NCBI GenBank assembly: GCA_903867285.1 | Contig: CAIPQX010000072.1 | Location: 1 to 8,528, forward strand | Direction of reading: 5' to 3' | Source: an uncultured Actinomycetes bacterium | GTDB lineage: Bacteria; Actinomycetota; Actinomycetes; Nanopelagicales; Nanopelagicaceae | DNA: 8,528 nt | Shown: positions 6,389 through 8,528 of the stretch, piece by piece | Layout: the number at the start of each line of letters is the position of its first letter | How positions within the stretch are numbered: the first letter of the stretch is position 1 | Notes under the pieces: model-generated | What the model saw: the letters and a program-made list of their open reading frames with translations, nothing else | Told to the model about the DNA's origin: nothing | Databases searched by the model: none | Position numbers and translations under genes: made by a program

Positions 6389-7162
6389 TTAGTGAGTGTC
6401 TGCCATGCCTTCGGCAGCTGACTTCATGCGAGCGATCTTCAGGATGGTGAGACCGAATACGCACTTTGCGAGTACATCCGCAATTGTGTATCCGATTTGA
6501 CGACCGGTGAAGAGTCCCGCTGCTTGAGAAGCAGATGGGTGCTTAATCAAGATTGGAAGCAGGTAAGAGATTGGGTAGACGCCCCAGGTACCGACCAAGA
6601 GAAGACGCAGACGGCTAACCGTTGCTGCAACACCTTCTGGCTGGCGATCCAATGACTTGGTGAGCTCTACGAATAGGACATAGAGGATGTAAAGGAATGG
6701 AAGCGTTGAAAGAACTCCAAAGAGCACCTTTGTTCCATTGCTGCTTGAAATCTCTCCAGGGTAACCCAGGATGATCATCGCTGCAGATGCAGGGACCAAA
6801 CGAGTGATGAGTGACTTCGAAGCATCCTTTGCGAGAGCAAGTACTGCAATTACCTCAACGAGGAGAAGTGGAACGGTGAGGATCCAGTCGATATAGCGGT
6901 ATGCCTCATTGAATGCACCTTGTGAAGTACCCACGGTTACAGCGTTCTTCATTGAAGACTCATTGAATGAGTTGAAGATACGGAAGTAATGGTAGGCAGC
7001 AATGAAGGTAACCATTGATGACATAACTAGCGCAATACGATACTTAGGCAATACACGCGCTTGGCTGATCAAAGTGAAGATAGTTGTTGCGAGCATTGAG
7101 ATAAGGCCGAAGGAGAAGATGTTATATAACGAACTCCATTGACCGCTTGATAGTTGTAGCAT
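6389..7162 (-). CDS. actR: actinorhodopsin, light-driven proton pump
   Basis: Seven-helix retinal protein of the xanthorhodopsin-like clade that exports protons in light. In the 257-residue reading the key helix-C segment RYIDWILTVPLLLVE has proton acceptor D92, T96 and proton donor E103, the DTE signature of bacterial proton pumps. L100 occupies the proteorhodopsin 105 tuning position, which predicts green absorption. K233 (DVLAKCVFG) is the retinal Schiff-base lysine. H58 lies 34 residues before D92, the same spacing as the His-Asp counterion pair of xanthorhodopsin. G149 (LFGVLSTLPF) occupies the position of Trp138 of bacteriorhodopsin and Gly156 of xanthorhodopsin, leaving space for a carotenoid. 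The ATG at 7162 is chosen over in-frame GTG 7195 because a GGAGGA site lies nine bases upstream. The gene follows blh on the same strand and is closed by a strong hairpin. Confidence 0.97.
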   Translation of the reverse strand: MLQLSSGQWSSLYNIFSFGLISMLATTIFTLISQARVLPKYRIALVMSSMVTFIAAYHYFRIFNSFNESSMKNAVTVGTSQGAFNEAYRYIDWILTVPLLLVEVIAVLALAKDASKSLITRLVPASAAMIILGYPGEISSSNGTKVLFGVLSTLPFLYILYVLFVELTKSLDRQPEGVAATVSRLRLLLVGTWGVYPISYLLPILIKHPSASQAAGLFTGRQIGYTIADVLAKCVFGLTILKIARMKSAAEGMADTH

Positions 7163-7171
7163 CGAGAGTAA

Positions 7172-7177
7172 TCCTCC
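7172..7177 (-). promoter_or_regulatory. rhodopsin ribosome binding site
   Basis: The complement reads GGAGGA, nine bases before ATG 7162. It decides the rhodopsin start: the upstream GTG at 7195 would place this site inside the coding region and add eleven residues not typical of the family. Confidence 0.75.
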
Positions 7178-7201
7178 ATGTGGTTCGTCTAGCACGTGGG
7201 G

Positions 7202-7217
7202 TCCGAGATGGCTCGGA
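7202..7217 (-). other. hairpin in the rhodopsin leader
   Basis: TCCGAG (7202-7207) and CTCGGA (7212-7217) form a perfect six-base stem closed by a four-base loop. It lies 40 bases upstream of the rhodopsin ATG, in the 142-base gap after blh. No T-run follows it on the minus strand, so termination of blh is unlikely. A stabilising 5' leader stem for the abundant opsin message, or a processing site that separates it from blh, would fit. I saw no convincing promoter in this gap. Confidence 0.4.
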
Positions 7218-7304
7218 GCGCTAAATCGTTAAGCCAAGTGCTCAGGCAATTGCGCGCTTGCGCCACTTGAAATAATTGGAAATATCTCAAGCAAAAGTTT
7301 TGAC

Positions 7305-8267
7305 TCAACGACGAATAGCGCGAATATCAAAACGTGAAGTTGAAAGCATGTGCGGAACAGCCAGCGCCCAGATGACAACAAGCGCACTCCACAACAAACC
7401 AAATGAGAAATGCGCATTTTCAAAGTGCATTAATCCCGCTGATATAACGAACGTCCCAATAATTGCATACAAACCTGGGGTGATAGCCCCACGTAATGCA
7501 CGAAATACACTTCCATTCGCCGCAAGCACTCTTGAGTTTTCTAATTTAGAAACCAAACGTGCAGTGTGACGAGTTGCGTGCCAGAAACCAAAATAGATAG
7601 CGAAAGCTATTAGTGGGGGGGTAACCACTGCAAGGCAGAGGAGTACGACTAAGTCGAGGGCGAAGGGCAGAGCCCGCAACACCATCAAGATAAATATTGC
7701 CGCGATTGCTACTGCCAAGGTGGTCGTGCGTAGCAGGTGACCGTGGGACCCAGTCCAGTTGATGAGGGCCGGATTGATCCGGTGCAGAGCGCTCCGCGTG
7801 CGAGAGTCGGTCAGGGGGAGCACCACAGGGGCAAACCCTGCGGGGAGTGCATAGAGGCTCTCGACAAACCAAGGTGATTTTTTAACGGCGCTGGCGGTCT
7901 TCCATTCATTGCGAAAGGCGGCATCTCCGTAGCCAAAGTGCAGCGCACTCATGACAACTACAACCCGAAACCCGTTGAGGTTCCAGGTAGCTATGGCCCA
8001 ACCGGCAAGGAGCGCGATAGCTACATACATGACTATGTAAAGTAGAAAACGGCCGCGCGGTTTGCTGGGTATTGAGATCAGATGATCGATAGCCCCATGA
8101 GGGATTCCAATCAGCAGGGCTATCAAGGCAATGGTAATTTGCGCTGACATATTGAGATCTATTCCCGCAATGCGAAGGAGGGCGAAGAGAAGAATGACTG
8201 CGACAGCCGTCCAACGCGAAAAGCGTTCAATCAAGGAAAATATGGCGGGCAGCGCATCCTTCATCAT
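7305..8267 (-). CDS. blh: Brp/Blh-family beta-carotene 15,15'-dioxygenase
   Basis: Integral membrane iron enzyme that cleaves beta-carotene centrally to give two retinals, the chromophore for the rhodopsin encoded next. The 320-residue protein is strongly hydrophobic with multiple membrane helices. Its family histidine motifs are all present: GIPHGAIDH (54-62; H57, H62), SALHFGYGD (107-115; H110), FGFWHATRH (226-234; H230, H234) and a C-terminal PHM (305-307; H306). H57, H110, H230 and H234 match in order and approximate spacing the four metal-ligand histidines described for Blh. Two adjacent ATGs (8267, 8264) lack a good ribosome site. TAGAAT lies six bases before the second ATG on this strand, so a leaderless message is possible. 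It diverges from the lycopene cyclase gene that would make its substrate and precedes the rhodopsin gene by 142 bases. Confidence 0.94.
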   Translation of the reverse strand: MMKDALPAIFSLIERFSRWTAVAVILLFALLRIAGIDLNMSAQITIALIALLIGIPHGAIDHLISIPSKPRGRFLLYIVMYVAIALLAGWAIATWNLNGFRVVVVMSALHFGYGDAAFRNEWKTASAVKKSPWFVESLYALPAGFAPVVLPLTDSRTRSALHRINPALINWTGSHGHLLRTTTLAVAIAAIFILMVLRALPFALDLVVLLCLAVVTPPLIAFAIYFGFWHATRHTARLVSKLENSRVLAANGSVFRALRGAITPGLYAIIGTFVISAGLMHFENAHFSFGLLWSALVVIWALAVPHMLSTSRFDIRAIRR

Positions 8268-8273
8268 CGGATT

Positions 8274-8309
8274 CTATTTCAATACCACTGTGCGTGAGAG
8301 TTGAAATAG
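8274..8309. promoter_or_regulatory. inverted repeat in blh/lycopene cyclase divergent promoter
   Basis: CTATTTCAA (8274-8282) and TTGAAATAG (8301-8309) are perfect 9-bp inverted copies separated by 18 bases. They nearly fill the 43-base space between the two divergent start codons, each copy lying just upstream of one start. The arrangement suits a dimeric regulator acting on both genes. No regulator is encoded in the window, and the two copies may also contribute promoter elements. Confidence 0.45.
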
Positions 8310-8310
8310 C

Positions 8311-8528
8311 GTGAACCATCTGGAGTATCTGGCCGTTATAGCATTTGTATCGCTCTGTGCTGTTGGCGTTAATCTGGGATTTCGATTGCGAATTCTGCGA
8401 CGTTGGCGTGAACTCTTTCTGACACAATTATCGATCGTGGTTATTTACCTCACCTGGGATACCTGGGCCATCGCACATAAGAATTGGTTCTTTGATACCC
8501 ACCAGATAATCAATGTCGATGTACTTCC
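8311..8528 (+). CDS. lycopene cyclase domain protein (CrtYc-like), 5' part
   Basis: The first 72 codons of a membrane protein cut by the window edge. It begins VNHLEYLAVIAF, has a hydrophobic first helix (about 5-23), a basic RLRILRRWR turn (25-33), a second helix (about 36-48), and LTWDTWAIAHKNWFFD (47-62). The WD-x-x-A-(6)-W-x-F pattern matches the small heterodimeric lycopene cyclase domains of Gram-positive bacteria (CrtYc/CrtYd type), which cyclise lycopene ends. Such subunits are about 100-120 residues and usually come as an adjacent pair, so a second domain is expected beyond the edge. GTG 8311 is chosen because an in-frame TGA lies at 8302-8304; GAGAG (8296-8300) is a weak ribosome site. 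Divergent from blh, it would supply beta-carotene for retinal. If the pair makes a different carotenoid end group, the role changes. Confidence 0.8.
   Translation, partial: MNHLEYLAVIAFVSLCAVGVNLGFRLRILRRWRELFLTQLSIVVIYLTWDTWAIAHKNWFFDTHQIINVDVL

Noticed and set aside
6312..6464. N-terminal extension of the small membrane gene, giving a 130-residue protein
   Set aside because: It would overlap the end of the rhodopsin gene and run through its terminator hairpin; the internal ATG at 6311 has its own ribosome site and the extra residues look like random, Arg/His-rich translation.
7163..7195. GTG start for rhodopsin eleven codons upstream
   Set aside because: The GGAGGA ribosome site lies inside that extension and points to ATG 7162.
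1..8528. Mobile element, CRISPR array, tRNA or prophage signal
   Set aside because: No transposase or integrase motifs, spaced direct repeats, terminal inverted repeats or tRNA-like clover patterns were seen; the genes form two coherent chromosomal modules.

Overview
The window looks like chromosome of a small-genome planktonic actinobacterium, most plausibly a freshwater actinorhodopsin bearer (Nanopelagicales/acI, or a Luna-type Microbacteriaceae). The grounds are a xanthorhodopsin-like actinorhodopsin, a Brp/Blh carotenoid oxygenase, the start of an actinobacterial-type small lycopene cyclase gene, intermediate base composition, and tight spacing: no gene-free gap exceeds about 150 bases. 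The taxon is inferred from gene content, not from a marker gene.

Left part (1-6026), surface polysaccharide module. On the minus strand, gmd (GDP-mannose 4,6-dehydratase) runs towards the left edge. Divergent from it, four plus-strand genes form a likely operon: fcl (GDP-L-fucose synthase), a low-molecular-weight tyrosine-phosphatase-like protein with a second domain, a Wzc-like bacterial tyrosine (BY) kinase with a chain-length domain and a tyrosine-rich tail, and a polyprenyl-phosphate sugar-phosphate transferase. Together they would supply GDP-L-fucose, load the first sugar phosphate on the lipid carrier, and control polymer length and export through a kinase/phosphatase pair.

Right part (6072-8528), retinal phototrophy module, convergent with the first. 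On the minus strand lie blh (beta-carotene cleavage to retinal), then the actinorhodopsin proton pump, then a strong hairpin, then an unrecognised 79-residue membrane protein. Divergent from blh, the beginning of a lycopene cyclase gene runs off the right edge. Lycopene cyclase makes beta-carotene, Blh cleaves it to retinal, and the opsin uses the retinal.

The most notable observations are: (1) the C-terminal half of the phosphatase protein reads as a degenerate BY-kinase domain that has lost its P-loop, which would make it a phosphatase/pseudokinase fusion; (2) the rhodopsin carries the small glycine that opens a carotenoid-antenna fenestration; (3) a perfect 9-bp inverted repeat sits in the blh/lycopene-cyclase divergent promoter. 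No tRNA, rRNA, CRISPR, insertion sequence or attachment site was seen.
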